The notes beneath the pieces are model-generated. The model saw only the letters and a program-made list of their open reading frames with translations, was not told the origin of the DNA and ran no database searches. DNA of 64,000 bases, taken from positions 1 through 64,000 of the forward strand of contig CANRLH010000006.1 of assembly GCA_947631455.1 (NCBI GenBank), read 5' to 3'. A program made the position numbers and the translations under genes. Positions 1-9,116 of this stretch are shown here, piece by piece (the stretch's first letter is position 1; the number at the start of each line of letters is the position of its first letter). Source of the DNA: an uncultured Clostridia bacterium (GTDB lineage Bacteria; Bacillota; Clostridia; Oscillospirales; Ruminococcaceae).

Positions 1-153
1 AGACTTTTTGGCATTCTACTATCTATTCTATTATAGCACTTTTCACAACAAAATGCAATAGAAAAAGCGTATTTTCTACAGAATATGGAACGGATTCAGA
101 AAAAGCAATAAACCCAATATGGAAATCGAAGCTATTTCTTGTATAAGGTTATA

Positions 154-201
154 TTAAAAAATCTCAGTAACCAAGCCGATAAACAGCTTAATTACTGAGA
201 T
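154..201 (-). terminator. Intrinsic terminator of the small minus-strand gene
   Basis: Arms ATCTCAGTAA (161-170) and TTACTGAGAT (192-201) form a 10-base-pair stem, with a second short AAGC/GCTT pairing in the loop. Read on the minus strand, the stem is followed by a run of six T. It lies about 70 bases past the stop of the gene at 269-499. The first 150 bases of the window show no other feature. Confidence 0.7.
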
Positions 202-268
202 TAAATTCATCGAAGTATGCAGATAATCAAAATCACAGCTTAAAAGACAAGCTGTTCATTCTTTTGAT

Positions 269-499
269 TTACTCCTGAATCTCTTTCATCAAAGTCACGC
301 CGTCCTTGAAGCCGACTTTGTAGGCAGCTCTCATTTCATCGGCTGCGGTATCGCTCACGCAGTCGAGGATTTTGTGGAATACATCAATCTGCTCCTCGCT
401 CAGCGAATTCTCAAAGGGGATGCAGAGCTTGTTGAACTCGTCAGAGAACTCAGCGGAGTGAATTTCACCCTGGCGGTAGTTGTAAAGTGCATCGATCAT
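269..499 (-). CDS. Small DUF6809-like acidic protein
   Basis: A 76-residue soluble, acidic, mostly helical protein with no signal peptide or membrane segment. The pattern of an N-terminal short segment, a central stretch around SLSEEQIDVFHKIL and a C-terminal YKVGFKDGVTLMKE resembles the small DUF6809-type proteins that recur in conjugative elements of gut Clostridia; this is from memory. Translation probably starts at the ATG at 499, because AAAGGA lies just before it; an upstream in-frame ATG at 517 has no such site. It points away from the conjugation operon and has its own terminator. Function unknown. Confidence 0.55.
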   Translation of the reverse strand: MIDALYNYRQGEIHSAEFSDEFNKLCIPFENSLSEEQIDVFHKILDCVSDTAADEMRAAYKVGFKDGVTLMKEIQE

Positions 500-546
500 A
501 GATATAAGTCCTTTCATTTATCGCTATATCAGCGGTTTTCTGTAAG

Positions 547-3500
547 TTGATAAAGCTGATTTGGACTTTATATCCATTTGTTTGTTCTATCGTGACGACC
601 GCCATTTACAATGCTCTTTCGCAGATGGGCTTTCGTGAGGGCAACCTATTGGAACCTTCCTGCGGTATCGGCAATTTCATCGGTATGCTTCCGCAGTCGA
701 TGGAAAACGCTAAGATTTACGGTGTGGAACTTGACCCTATTTCTGCCGGTATCGCACAGCAGCTTTATCAGAAGTCCTCTATTGCGGCTCGTGGATTTGA
801 GGAAGTAAACATTCCCGACAGCTTCTTTGACGGCGTTGTGGGCAATGTGCCTTTCGGGGATTTTAAGGTTCTCGACAAGAGGTACGACAAGCACAACTTC
901 CTCATTCACGACTATTTCTTCGCCAAAAGCCTTGATAAGCTGCGACCAGGCGGAGTGATGGCGCTTGTGACGAGCAAAGGCACTATGGATAAGACCAACT
1001 CTGCGGTTCGCAGGTATATCGCACAGAGAGCCGACCTTTTGGGAGCAATCCGTCTGCCGAACAACACTTTTAAGGGCAATGCCGGCACGGAGGTCGTATC
1101 GGACATTCTGTTCCTGCAAAAGAGAGACCGACTGATAGACATTGAGCCGGATTGGGTTCATCTTGACACCGATGAAAACGGTATTGAGATGAACTCATAT
1201 TTTGTCAGACACCCCGAAATGGTGCTTGGCGAGATGAAAATGGTGACGGGGCGCTTCGGTTTGGAAAGCACCTGTGAACCGTATGAGAACGCCGACCTTG
1301 AAAGTCAGCTTGCGGAAGCTGTCTCAAATATCCACGGCGAAATCTCCGATTATGAGGTAGACGACGAAATGGAGAGTGAGGACAATTCAATCCCCGCCGA
1401 CCCGTCCGTGAGGAACTTTTCTTACACCGTCGTGGACGATGTGATTTACTTCCGTGAAAACTCAAAAATGACGCCAGTGGAAGTCTCTGCGACTGCGGAA
1501 AACCGCATTAAAGGTATGATTGCCATTCGTGACTGCGTGAGAGAACTTATCGAATGGCAGACCGAGGATTATCCCGACAGCGAGATTAAGCAGGCGCAAG
1601 AGAAGCTGAACACGCTTTACGACAACTTTACGAAGAAATACGGACTGATTAACAGCAGGGCGAATACTTCCGCTTTCAACGCCGACAGTTCCTACGCTCT
1701 GCTTGCCGCCCTTGAAGTGCTTGATGAAAACGGCGAATTGGAACGCAAAGCCGATATGTTTACCAAGCGAACCATTAAGCCGCACATTCCCGTGACCGAG
1801 GTTGATACCGCAAGCGAGGCGCTCGCCGTTTCTATGGGCGAAAAAGCGACCGTGGATATGCCGTATATGCAGCAACTCACCGGCAAGACGGAACAGGAGC
1901 TTTACAGCGACCTAAAAGGCGTTATCTTCCTAAATCCCTTGTATGGCTACGGAAACAGCACGGAGTCGAAATATCTGATGGCGGACGAGTATCTCTCCGG
2001 CAATGTCAGAGAGAAGCTTGCCCTTGCCAGAAGGTCTGCGGAGGTCTACCCCGAAGATTATACGGTCAATGTGGAAGCACTTGAAAAAGTGCAGCCGAAA
2101 GACCTGACAGCAAGTGAAATCTCCGTGCGTCTCGGCGCTACTTGGCTGCCGCCTGAAATAGCACAGCAGTTTATGTATGAGTTCTTGGATACACCCCTCT
2201 GGGCAAGGTATAATATCAAAGTTCACTTTTCTCAATACTCTGGCGAGTGGAATGTCGAGGGCAAATCCTACGACCGAGGCAATGTCAAAGCATACAACAC
2301 CTACGGTACTTCCCGTATCAACGCCTATAAGATTATCGAGGAAACCCTGAACCTGAAAGACGTTCGTATCTTTGACTATATCGAAGATGACGAGGGCAAA
2401 AAGAAAGCGGTACTTAATAAGAAAGAGACCGCAATCGCTCAGTCGAAGCAGGAACTTATCAAGCAGGGCTTTCAGGACTGGATATGGGCAGACCCTACCC
2501 GCCGAGAAAAACTGACGAAGCTGTATAACGAAAAGTTCAACAGCATAAGACCCCGTGAGTATGACGGGAGCCATATCACTTTTAGTGGTATGAACCCCGA
2601 AATCGAACTGAGGGAACATCAGAAAAATGCCGTGGCACACATTCTCTATGGTGGGAATACGCTGCTCGCCCACGCCGTCGGCGCAGGAAAAACTTATGAG
2701 ATGGTAGCGGCGGCGCAGGAGTCGAAAAGGCTTGGGCTTTGCAACAAGTCGCTCTTTGTCGTGCCGAACCACCTGACCGAGCAGTGGGCGGCAGAATACT
2801 TGCAGCTTTATCCGTCCGCCAATATCTTGGTGGCTACGAAAAAGGACTTTGAAACAAAAAACCGCAAGAAGTTCTGCGGGCGCATCGCAACCGGCGACTA
2901 CGACGCCATAATCATCGGACACTCACAGTTTGAAAAAATCCCGATGTCAATCGAAAGGCAGAGGGCAATCTTGGAACAGCAGCTTGAAGAAGTGACCGAA
3001 GGGATAAAGGACTTGAAGCATAATCGTGGAGAGAATTTTTCCATAAAGCAGCTTGAAAAAACCCGAAAATCCATTAAGCAGAAGCTTGAAAAGCTGAACG
3101 ACCAAACACGCAAGGACGATGTGGTGACATTCGAGGAACTCGGCGTCGATAGGCTTTTTATCGATGAGAGCCACTACTACAAAAACCTCTACCTTTACAC
3201 AAAGATGAGGAATGTAGGCGGTATCGCACAGACCGAAGCGCAGAAAAGTTCCGACCTCTTTATGAAGTGCAGATACCTTGACGAAATCACGGGCGGTCGT
3301 GGTACGGTCTTTGCGACCGGAACGCCAATCTCAAACTCTATGGTGGAGCTATATACCATTCAGAGGTACTTGCAGTATGCGACCCTTGAAAGGAACAATC
3401 TGCAACACTTCGACGCTTGGGCTTCCACCTTTGGCGAGACCGTGACAGCTGTGGAATTGACCCCCGAAGGTACGGGATACAGAGCCAAAACAAGGTTCGC

Positions 3501-5079
3501 AAGGTTCTATAACCTGCCGGAACTGATGGCGATGTTCAAAGAGGTGGCGGACATTAAAACCGCAGATATGCTTGACCTTCCCGTGCCGAAAGCAAACTTT
3601 CACAACATCTCCGTGAAGCCGTCTGAAATCCAAAAAGAAATGGTGAAGGCGCTTGCAGAACGAGCCGAAAAGGTACACAGCGGAGCGGTGGACGCAAGCG
3701 TAGACAATATGCTGAAAATCACCAACGACGGGCGCAAACTCGCTCTTGACCAACGCTTACTCAACCCAATGCTGCCTGATTTTGAGGGAAGCAAGCTGAA
3801 CGCCTGCGTAAATGAGATGTTCAATACTTGGGAAAAAGGAAAGGAAAAGCGATTAACGCAGTTGTTCTTTTGCGACCTTTCCACCCCGAAGAACGACGGC
3901 AATTTTTCCGTCTATGATGACATTCGCAAGAAGCTGATTGAGAAAGGAGTGCCGGCTGATGAGATAAAATTCATACACGAAGCGGATACCGAAGCGAAGA
4001 AGTTAGAGCTGTTCAAAAAGGTGCGCCGAGGTGACGTCCGTATCCTGATGGGCAGCACACAAAAGATGGGAGCAGGAACCAATGTGCAGGACAAACTCGC
4101 CGCTTCCTCTGACCTTGACTGCCCGTGGCGACCGTCCGACTTGGAGCAGCGCCTCGGAAGGAGCATTCGTCAGGGCAACTCCAATGCCGAAGTCGATGTG
4201 TTCCGTTTTGTTACGGAAGAAACCTTTGACGCATATCTGTATCAACTTGTGGAGGGAAAACAGAAATTCGCAAGTCAGATTATGACGAGCAAATCGCCTG
4301 TCCGTTCCGCAGAAGATATTGACGAAACGGCGCTGTCCTACGCCGAGATAAAAATGCTCGCTACCGGCAATCCGTATATCAAAGAGAAGATGGACTTGGA
4401 TATTCAGGTTCAGAAATTGAAGCTCTTAAAATCCAATTTCCTGTCTGAAAAGTACAGCTTGGAGGACAAGATAATCAAATACTATCCGCAGCGTATCGCC
4501 TCTCTGCACTCCCGTATCGAGGGATTAAAGGCAGATGTGAAAACGGCGCAGGAACACCCAAAGCCTACCGATGACCGCTTTGCCGGTATGGAGGTCAAGG
4601 GTGTTTTTTATTCCGAAAAAGCAGAAGCAGGCAAAGCAATTATCGACGCCTGCAAGGAAATGAACAGTCCCGACCCCGTACCGCTTGGAGCATACAGAGG
4701 GTTTACGACCGAGCTGCTCTTTGATACCGTGGAGCGTCAATATGTCGTCAGACTCAAAGGCGAGACGAGCCGCAACGTGCCTCTTGGCGAGGATATTCAC
4801 GGCAACATCACCCGTCTTGACAACGGCATTGAACGCTTTGCGGAAATGCTGAAAGGTGCGGAAAACGACCTTGAGAATACCGAGAAACAGTTTGAGACCG
4901 CAAAGGCGGAAGCCGAAAAGCCTTTCTCAAAAGAGGAAGAACTGAAAAGCAAAATGGCTCGACTTGATGAACTCAATATATTGCTCAACCTTGATAAAAA
5001 CGAGAACGAAATTGTAGGCGGTGAACCCGATGAGGGCGAGGCGCAATCGGAAAAAAAGGAGCGAGATTATGAACGATAG
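547..5079 (+). CDS. ICE methylase-helicase giant, 5' truncated
   Basis: Large DNA-modifying and remodelling protein typical of Tn1549/CTn elements. Residues 34-44 carry the adenine methyltransferase motif I (LEPSCGIGNF) and about 99-106 a motif IV variant (GNVPFG). The C-terminal half is an SF2/SNF2-like helicase: Walker A GAGKT near 712, DESH near 873, ATGTPISNS near 923 and motif VI QRLGRSIRQG near 1201. A coiled coil follows. The only start is a TTG with no ribosome site, and recognisable homology begins abruptly near base 590 (TAIYNALSQMG). Relatives I remember exceed 2000 residues and carry further N-terminal domains, so this copy has lost its 5' part and is probably not made normally. 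It heads the conjugation operon. Confidence 0.8.
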   Translation: MIKLIWTLYPFVCSIVTTAIYNALSQMGFREGNLLEPSCGIGNFIGMLPQSMENAKIYGVELDPISAGIAQQLYQKSSIAARGFEEVNIPDSFFDGVVGNVPFGDFKVLDKRYDKHNFLIHDYFFAKSLDKLRPGGVMALVTSKGTMDKTNSAVRRYIAQRADLLGAIRLPNNTFKGNAGTEVVSDILFLQKRDRLIDIEPDWVHLDTDENGIEMNSYFVRHPEMVLGEMKMVTGRFGLESTCEPYENADLESQLAEAVSNIHGEISDYEVDDEMESEDNSIPADPSVRNFSYTVVDDVIYFRENSKMTPVEVSATAENRIKGMIAIRDCVRELIEWQTEDYPDSEIKQAQEKLNTLYDNFTKKYGLINSRANTSAFNADSSYALLAALEVLDENGELERKADMFTKRTIKPHIPVTEVDTASEALAVSMGEKATVDMPYMQQLTGKTEQELYSDLKGVIFLNPLYGYGNSTESKYLMADEYLSGNVREKLALARRSAEVYPEDYTVNVEALEKVQPKDLTASEISVRLGATWLPPEIAQQFMYEFLDTPLWARYNIKVHFSQYSGEWNVEGKSYDRGNVKAYNTYGTSRINAYKIIEETLNLKDVRIFDYIEDDEGKKKAVLNKKETAIAQSKQELIKQGFQDWIWADPTRREKLTKLYNEKFNSIRPREYDGSHITFSGMNPEIELREHQKNAVAHILYGGNTLLAHAVGAGKTYEMVAAAQESKRLGLCNKSLFVVPNHLTEQWAAEYLQLYPSANILVATKKDFETKNRKKFCGRIATGDYDAIIIGHSQFEKIPMSIERQRAILEQQLEEVTEGIKDLKHNRGENFSIKQLEKTRKSIKQKLEKLNDQTRKDDVVTFEELGVDRLFIDESHYYKNLYLYTKMRNVGGIAQTEAQKSSDLFMKCRYLDEITGGRGTVFATGTPISNSMVELYTIQRYLQYATLERNNLQHFDAWASTFGETVTAVELTPEGTGYRAKTRFARFYNLPELMAMFKEVADIKTADMLDLPVPKANFHNISVKPSEIQKEMVKALAERAEKVHSGAVDASVDNMLKITNDGRKLALDQRLLNPMLPDFEGSKLNACVNEMFNTWEKGKEKRLTQLFFCDLSTPKNDGNFSVYDDIRKKLIEKGVPADEIKFIHEADTEAKKLELFKKVRRGDVRILMGSTQKMGAGTNVQDKLAASSDLDCPWRPSDLEQRLGRSIRQGNSNAEVDVFRFVTEETFDAYLYQLVEGKQKFASQIMTSKSPVRSAEDIDETALSYAEIKMLATGNPYIKEKMDLDIQVQKLKLLKSNFLSEKYSLEDKIIKYYPQRIASLHSRIEGLKADVKTAQEHPKPTDDRFAGMEVKGVFYSEKAEAGKAIIDACKEMNSPDPVPLGAYRGFTTELLFDTVERQYVVRLKGETSRNVPLGEDIHGNITRLDNGIERFAEMLKGAENDLENTEKQFETAKAEAEKPFSKEEELKSKMARLDELNILLNLDKNENEIVGGEPDEGEAQSEKKERDYER

Positions 5080-5105
5080 ACCGAAGAAAAGTGAGGTGAA
5101 AGCTT

Positions 5106-6080
5106 ATGCCGTATATAGCGCCGGAGGTGATATTGGAAGCAAAACAGATTGACCTTTTGACTTATCTGCAAGCCCGCGAACCGAGTCAGCTTGTCAGAGT
5201 TTCGGGCAACACCTATTGCACAAAGGAACACGACAGCCTGAAAATATCCAACGGTAAATGGATGTGGTGGAGCCGAGGTATCGGGGGCAAAACTGCTCTC
5301 GACTATCTCATAAAGGTGCAGGGATATAGCTTTCTCGAAGCCGTACAAGCTATTTTGGGAAACGCTGATGTTGCTTATCCTGTTATGAGGAACGTACAAA
5401 AAGAAGAAGCGAGGGCGGTGGAAACGCCGCTCCTGCTTCCCGAAAAAAGCAAGTCGGCGGACAAGGTTACAGAGTATCTGTTTGGTCGTGGGATTGACTA
5501 TGAAATCATCAACTACTGCTTGCGGAAAGGGTTACTTTTTGAGTCTCTCCCGTATCACAACGCCGTCTTTGTCGGGTTCGATGAAAACGGACAAGCGAAG
5601 TACGCCGCATACAGAGCTACCAATTCCGCAAGGATTATGGGCGACTGTTCCGGCAGCAAGAAGCAGTATTCGTTCCGCCTGTCTGATGGAAACGGACGGG
5701 ATTTGCATCTCTTTGAATGTGCCATCGACCTGCTCTCCTATGCCACTTTGATGAAGCTTAACGGCGAGGATTGGCGAAGCGAAAACCTTGTTTCTCTTTC
5801 CGGCGTGTATCAACCGAAGCGAGACATAGCCGAAAGCAAAGTGCCGGTTGCCCTTGAAGTGTTCCTTGAACAGCACCCAAATATCAATCGTGTCGTTCTT
5901 CATTTTGATAACGACACGGCGGGCAGAAGAATAACGGAAGCTCTTAAAACCATTCTGCCCGACCGTTATGAAGTCGTTGACGATCCACCGCCTTGTGGCA
6001 AGGATGTCAACGATTTTTTATGTTCAAAGCTGCATATCAGGCAGCCAAATCACAATCGTGAAAGGAGCGTTGAACGCTAA
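5106..6080 (+). CDS. DUF3991/Toprim primase-like protein
   Basis: A 324-residue protein of the ICE primase-like family. The N-terminal part (NTYCTKEHDSLKI ... WMWWSRGIGGKTALDYLI) resembles the DnaG-type zinc-binding/DUF3991 region but lacks a full CHC2 cysteine set. The C-terminal Toprim fold carries HFDNDTAGR near residue 266, the acidic metal-binding motif. Such proteins probably act on the transferred strand during conjugative replication; that role is inferred. The chosen ATG has GAGGTG upstream. The next gene overlaps it by one base, so the two are translationally coupled. Confidence 0.8.
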   Translation: MPYIAPEVILEAKQIDLLTYLQAREPSQLVRVSGNTYCTKEHDSLKISNGKWMWWSRGIGGKTALDYLIKVQGYSFLEAVQAILGNADVAYPVMRNVQKEEARAVETPLLLPEKSKSADKVTEYLFGRGIDYEIINYCLRKGLLFESLPYHNAVFVGFDENGQAKYAAYRATNSARIMGDCSGSKKQYSFRLSDGNGRDLHLFECAIDLLSYATLMKLNGEDWRSENLVSLSGVYQPKRDIAESKVPVALEVFLEQHPNINRVVLHFDNDTAGRRITEALKTILPDRYEVVDDPPPCGKDVNDFLCSKLHIRQPNHNRERSVER

Positions 6081-7156
6081 TGAAAATCAAAATCTATCAG
6101 GTCAATTTAGAACGAGATGAGCATACCGCAGCCTTCCGTGGCTTATACGATAAGCCTATGACAGAAGCCGGAGCGCCGGTTGTTGACAGCAGCATTTACG
6201 ACTGCGTTTTCGAGGGCGAAGTCAACTGCGAGAGCTTGGAAGATGTGTTCCGAATGTTTAATATCAACCACCCCGAAGGGTATCGAGCAAGGTCTCTTTC
6301 GGTCTCCGATGTGGTGGAAGTAACCGGCTCGGACAAGCTGAAAGACGGTTTCTATTTCTGCGACAACATCGGTTTTAACGAGGTTGTTTTTGACCCGACC
6401 GCAACAAAACAGAGCGAGCTTATACTGAAATTGGAACCGGCAAATAAGATTACCGTCCTCTTGGTTGAGCCGAATAAGTACCCGAAATTCATCGAGATTG
6501 AGGACAGCCTTGAAGCTATGCAAAGGGCGGTTGGCGGCGACATCGAGGAATATATGCCTTTCAGCGATGAGGTCGCTATCATCTGCAACGAGGAAGGAAA
6601 AATTAACGGCGAGCCGTATAACCGAGCCATTTACAGCGAGGCTCCCGAAGAAGAAATGACCTATGAGGAAATGACTTCCAACTTCCGAGAAGCGGAGCGC
6701 AGCGGCGGAAATTCCGTCGTCGGTTTCATCGTTTTTTCTGCGGACAGTTTTGATAAGGAGTACCCCGAAGCAGCGAGAACCTATGCGGTAAGCAGCAACA
6801 ACAAGGCGTTTATGCCGAATATGGGTGGCTACTCGATTTACGGTTCTTCCCTTGACGGGAGCGATAGAAATGTTCGCTTGGAGCGATATATGGCAAAGGA
6901 ACACGGCGGAAAAGACGGTTGGAAAATCGAGAGATGTTATATGAAAGACGACAGCAAAAAGCAAATGCTTGACGTCATCGCCGGCAAATTCTTTGTCTGC
7001 TATGCCCCGATTGAGTCCGAAACATTCCAAAGCCTTCCGAAAGATTTGGCTCAGAAATACGAGAGAATGTTCAAATATCCTGAGACTTTTGTGCGTACCC
7101 AAAACGGAATTACGGCTGTGCCTTTTAAGCCAAAGTCAAAGGAAATGGAGCGATGA
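6080..7156 (+). CDS. YodL / DUF3846 / DUF4316 domain protein
   Basis: A 358-residue cytoplasmic protein made of three domains common in ICE modules. Residues 1-85 (KIKIYQVNLERDEH ... GYRARSLSVSDVV) match the YodL domain. About 115-195 (VLLVEPNKYPKFIEIED ... EEYMPF) matches DUF3846. About 215-300 (ARTYAVSSNNKAFMPNMGGY ... DGWKIERCY) matches DUF4316. None has an established biochemical activity, though YodL-type domains often sit beside antirestriction genes. It overlaps the Toprim gene by one base and lies upstream of the mobilisation genes. Domain assignment is from memory. Confidence 0.72.
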   Translation: MKIKIYQVNLERDEHTAAFRGLYDKPMTEAGAPVVDSSIYDCVFEGEVNCESLEDVFRMFNINHPEGYRARSLSVSDVVEVTGSDKLKDGFYFCDNIGFNEVVFDPTATKQSELILKLEPANKITVLLVEPNKYPKFIEIEDSLEAMQRAVGGDIEEYMPFSDEVAIICNEEGKINGEPYNRAIYSEAPEEEMTYEEMTSNFREAERSGGNSVVGFIVFSADSFDKEYPEAARTYAVSSNNKAFMPNMGGYSIYGSSLDGSDRNVRLERYMAKEHGGKDGWKIERCYMKDDSKKQMLDVIAGKFFVCYAPIESETFQSLPKDLAQKYERMFKYPETFVRTQNGITAVPFKPKSKEMER

Positions 7157-7248
7157 GCGACAGAATTTGGGGCAGCCCGATAGGAGTGCATATTCTTAGC
7201 GAGCAGACCATTTGGATAGCCATAGCTTCCAAACGGTACTCTCGTTAG
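7153..7248 (+). CDS. Possible 31-residue leader-like ORF before oriT region
   Basis: A short open frame that starts at the ATG overlapping the end of the previous gene (GAGCGATGAGC) and encodes MSDRIWGSPIG onward, ending SKRYSR. No family is recognised. Overlap with the upstream stop codon makes translation possible. It may be only part of the origin-of-transfer region rather than a real gene. Confidence 0.3.
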   Translation: MSDRIWGSPIGVHILSEQTIWIAIASKRYSR

Positions 7249-7292
7249 AGGTTGCCCCCCTAATACCCCAAGTCAGAAAGCGAGTGAAAACT
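7230..7292. other. Candidate origin of transfer (oriT)
   Basis: The stretch GGTTGCCCCCCTAATACCCC (7251-7270) lies just upstream of a MobC-like gene and a MobA/VirD2-type relaxase. Its C-rich composition is unlike the flanking coding DNA. In related mobilisable elements oriT normally sits immediately 5' of the relaxosome genes. The call rests on position and composition; no nic site can be named from the sequence alone. Confidence 0.3.
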
Positions 7293-7451
7293 ATGAGTGA
7301 GTTTATCTTTTTTATGATAGGTCTATTGCTCGGTGGTTTTGTAGGTGTCGTGATGATGTGCCTGCTGCAAGTAAACCGCCTGCGCGATGAAATATGTGAA
7401 AGGAACGAAGTCAATGAGAACAAGAAACATTCAGAAGATTATCCGTCTTAA
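7293..7451 (+). CDS. DUF3789-type single-pass membrane peptide
   Basis: A 52-residue protein: a short N-terminus, one hydrophobic segment (FIFFMIGLLLGGFVGVVMMC, residues 4-23) and a charged cytoplasmic tail. It matches the small DUF3789 proteins found between oriT and mobC in Clostridial ICEs. The start was set at the ATG directly before SEFIFF; a longer frame that begins at 7212 would read through the probable oriT. Its end overlaps the start of mobC in another frame. It may be a small conjugation accessory factor, but no function is proven. Confidence 0.6.
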   Translation: MSEFIFFMIGLLLGGFVGVVMMCLLQVNRLRDEICERNEVNENKKHSEDYPS

Positions 7452-7755
7452 CCGCAGTGAAGCACAGGACTTGCAGAAGAAGGCAAAAAAAGCCTGTGTG
7501 TCGGAGGCGGGGTTAATCCGTTTGCTTCTCAAAGGATACGAGCCGAGAGAGAAACCTGACGAGAAGTTTTATGACGCAATGCGTGAGCTGTCCGCCATCG
7601 GTAACAATATCCATCAGCTTTCCGCTAAGGCAAACGCCCTCGGTTTTGTGGATGCTCCTATGCTAAAGCGTGAGGCGCAGCGTTGGCATAAATTTCAGGC
7701 GGAAATTGAAAGAAATTTTCTGCGTCCTGAAAAGAGTGAGATGAAATGGCAGTAA
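7414..7755 (+). CDS. mobC: MobC-like relaxosome accessory protein
   Basis: A 113-residue basic DNA-binding protein. The N-terminus (TRNIQKIIRLNRSEAQDLQKKA) fits a ribbon-helix-helix fold, and the C-terminal half contains the MobC signature around ELSAIGNNIHQLSAKAN. MobC proteins bind oriT and help the relaxase open the nick region. The ATG at 7414 is preferred over one 27 bases upstream because AAAGGAACG lies in front of it. The last ten bases overlap the relaxase start, as usual for this pair. Confidence 0.85.
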   Translation: MRTRNIQKIIRLNRSEAQDLQKKAKKACVSEAGLIRLLLKGYEPREKPDEKFYDAMRELSAIGNNIHQLSAKANALGFVDAPMLKREAQRWHKFQAEIERNFLRPEKSEMKWQ

Positions 7756-9116
7756 GTAAGCTATGGCCTGTTACCACTCGACTCGAACGGGTCATCGACT
7801 ATGTAGCGAACCCTGAGAAAACCGCAGCATCAGTTTATACCGAGGAACAGTATCAGGCACTCCGAGATGTGATTGCCTACGCAAAGGACGAGGAAAAAAC
7901 TGAGCGTGAATTTTTCGTGGAAGGTATCAACTGCAATCCCGATACTGCCCGTGAACAGTTCGTCTCTGTCAAAGAGAAGTTTATCAAGAAGGACGGCATA
8001 CAAGCATATCACGGGTATCTCAGCTTTAAGGAACAGGACATCACGCCGGAGACGGCACAGAAAATCGGAATGGAATTTGCCAATGAGGTCTGGGGCAAGC
8101 GCTTTCAGGTTTTGGTTACAACCCATCTGAATACGAAACATCTGCATTGCCATTTTGTAATCAACTCTGTGTCCTTTGTCGATGGCAAAAGACTATGGGG
8201 AGAAGAAAAAGCTTGGTTCAAGTTCAGGCTCGTTGCCGACCGTATCTGTGAGAAGTACGGACTGTATTATAATCCAAAACCGAACCGCAGCAAACAGTCG
8301 TCCTATTACTACAAAAAAGAGAAAGCAGGTATGCCGACCCGCTACACAATGGCGAGAGAAGCAATCGACAAAGCTATCTCCCACTCCACCAATCTTGCGG
8401 CGATGAAATACGCTCTCAAAGAAATGGGGTGCGAGTTGCAAGTAAGCGAGAGCAGGAAGTATTGGACGATTATCCTCAAAGGCTACGACAAACCGATACG
8501 CCTGAAAAATCTCGGAGAGGAATACACCAATGAAGCTATCAAGCGAAGGCTCATCGAAAATCAGGGGATTAAGATAGAGCCGTTTCAGAGGGAAACCTTT
8601 CGACCGAGACAGTACCGACTGCCAACGAGAGGAAATAAGCTTCGCAAGAAAGGCGGTTTGTACGGACTGTATCTTTACTACTGTTACCGACTTGGTTATC
8701 TGCCCAAGTATAAAAAGCAGAACACGGCACGACTTCACTATCTTCTCAAAGAGGATTTGCTGAAGCTCGATCGCATATCAATGGAGGCAAGGCTTCTTGG
8801 CAGGGAAAACATCTCTACTGACAAGGAGCTTTTCTCATATAAGGTGTCGATTGAAAATCAAATCGAAACCCTGAATGACGAAAGAACGCACCTGCGAAAA
8901 ACACTTAGAAGAAATTTGAATGACGATGAGCTTTCAAAAGTCAGGGAACAGATTTCGACAATAACCGACAGAATACGGACACTCCGAAAGGAGGTCACGC
9001 TTTGCGATGGGATTGCAGAGAGGTCAAAGGTCATAAAACACAACCTCGAACAAGTTCACGCAGATGAAGAAAAATTTAAAGGAAAGGAGCGCAATCGTTA
9101 TGAACAACGGAGGTGA
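7746..9116 (+). CDS. MobA/VirD2-type relaxase
   Basis: A 456-residue mobilisation nuclease that nicks oriT and pilots the transferred strand to the coupling protein. The metal-binding histidine motif is visible as HLNTKHLHCHFVIN, with His127, His132, His134 and His136. A candidate nucleophile Tyr is in VIDYVANPEKT near residue 19. The region after about residue 200 is basic and ends in a coiled coil. It overlaps mobC by ten bases and is overlapped by the PcfB gene, which marks one operon. The length fits full-size relaxases of Tn1549-like ICEs. Confidence 0.9.
   Translation: MAVSKLWPVTTRLERVIDYVANPEKTAASVYTEEQYQALRDVIAYAKDEEKTEREFFVEGINCNPDTAREQFVSVKEKFIKKDGIQAYHGYLSFKEQDITPETAQKIGMEFANEVWGKRFQVLVTTHLNTKHLHCHFVINSVSFVDGKRLWGEEKAWFKFRLVADRICEKYGLYYNPKPNRSKQSSYYYKKEKAGMPTRYTMAREAIDKAISHSTNLAAMKYALKEMGCELQVSESRKYWTIILKGYDKPIRLKNLGEEYTNEAIKRRLIENQGIKIEPFQRETFRPRQYRLPTRGNKLRKKGGLYGLYLYYCYRLGYLPKYKKQNTARLHYLLKEDLLKLDRISMEARLLGRENISTDKELFSYKVSIENQIETLNDERTHLRKTLRRNLNDDELSKVREQISTITDRIRTLRKEVTLCDGIAERSKVIKHNLEQVHADEEKFKGKERNRYEQRR

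Noticed and set aside
646-1161. Long minus-strand open frames opposite the methylase-helicase gene
   Set aside because: They lie wholly inside a strongly conserved coding gene, have Arg/His-rich composition typical of antisense shadow frames and no ribosome sites. The same applies to the many antisense frames over the relaxase, VirB4, alr and nfn genes.
2662-4700. Helicase giant as a possible defence system (for example a DISARM- or BREX-like methylase-helicase)
   Set aside because: The methylase-helicase arrangement recalls phage defence, but motif order and the neighbouring Toprim, YodL and relaxase genes are those of the standard ICE protein.
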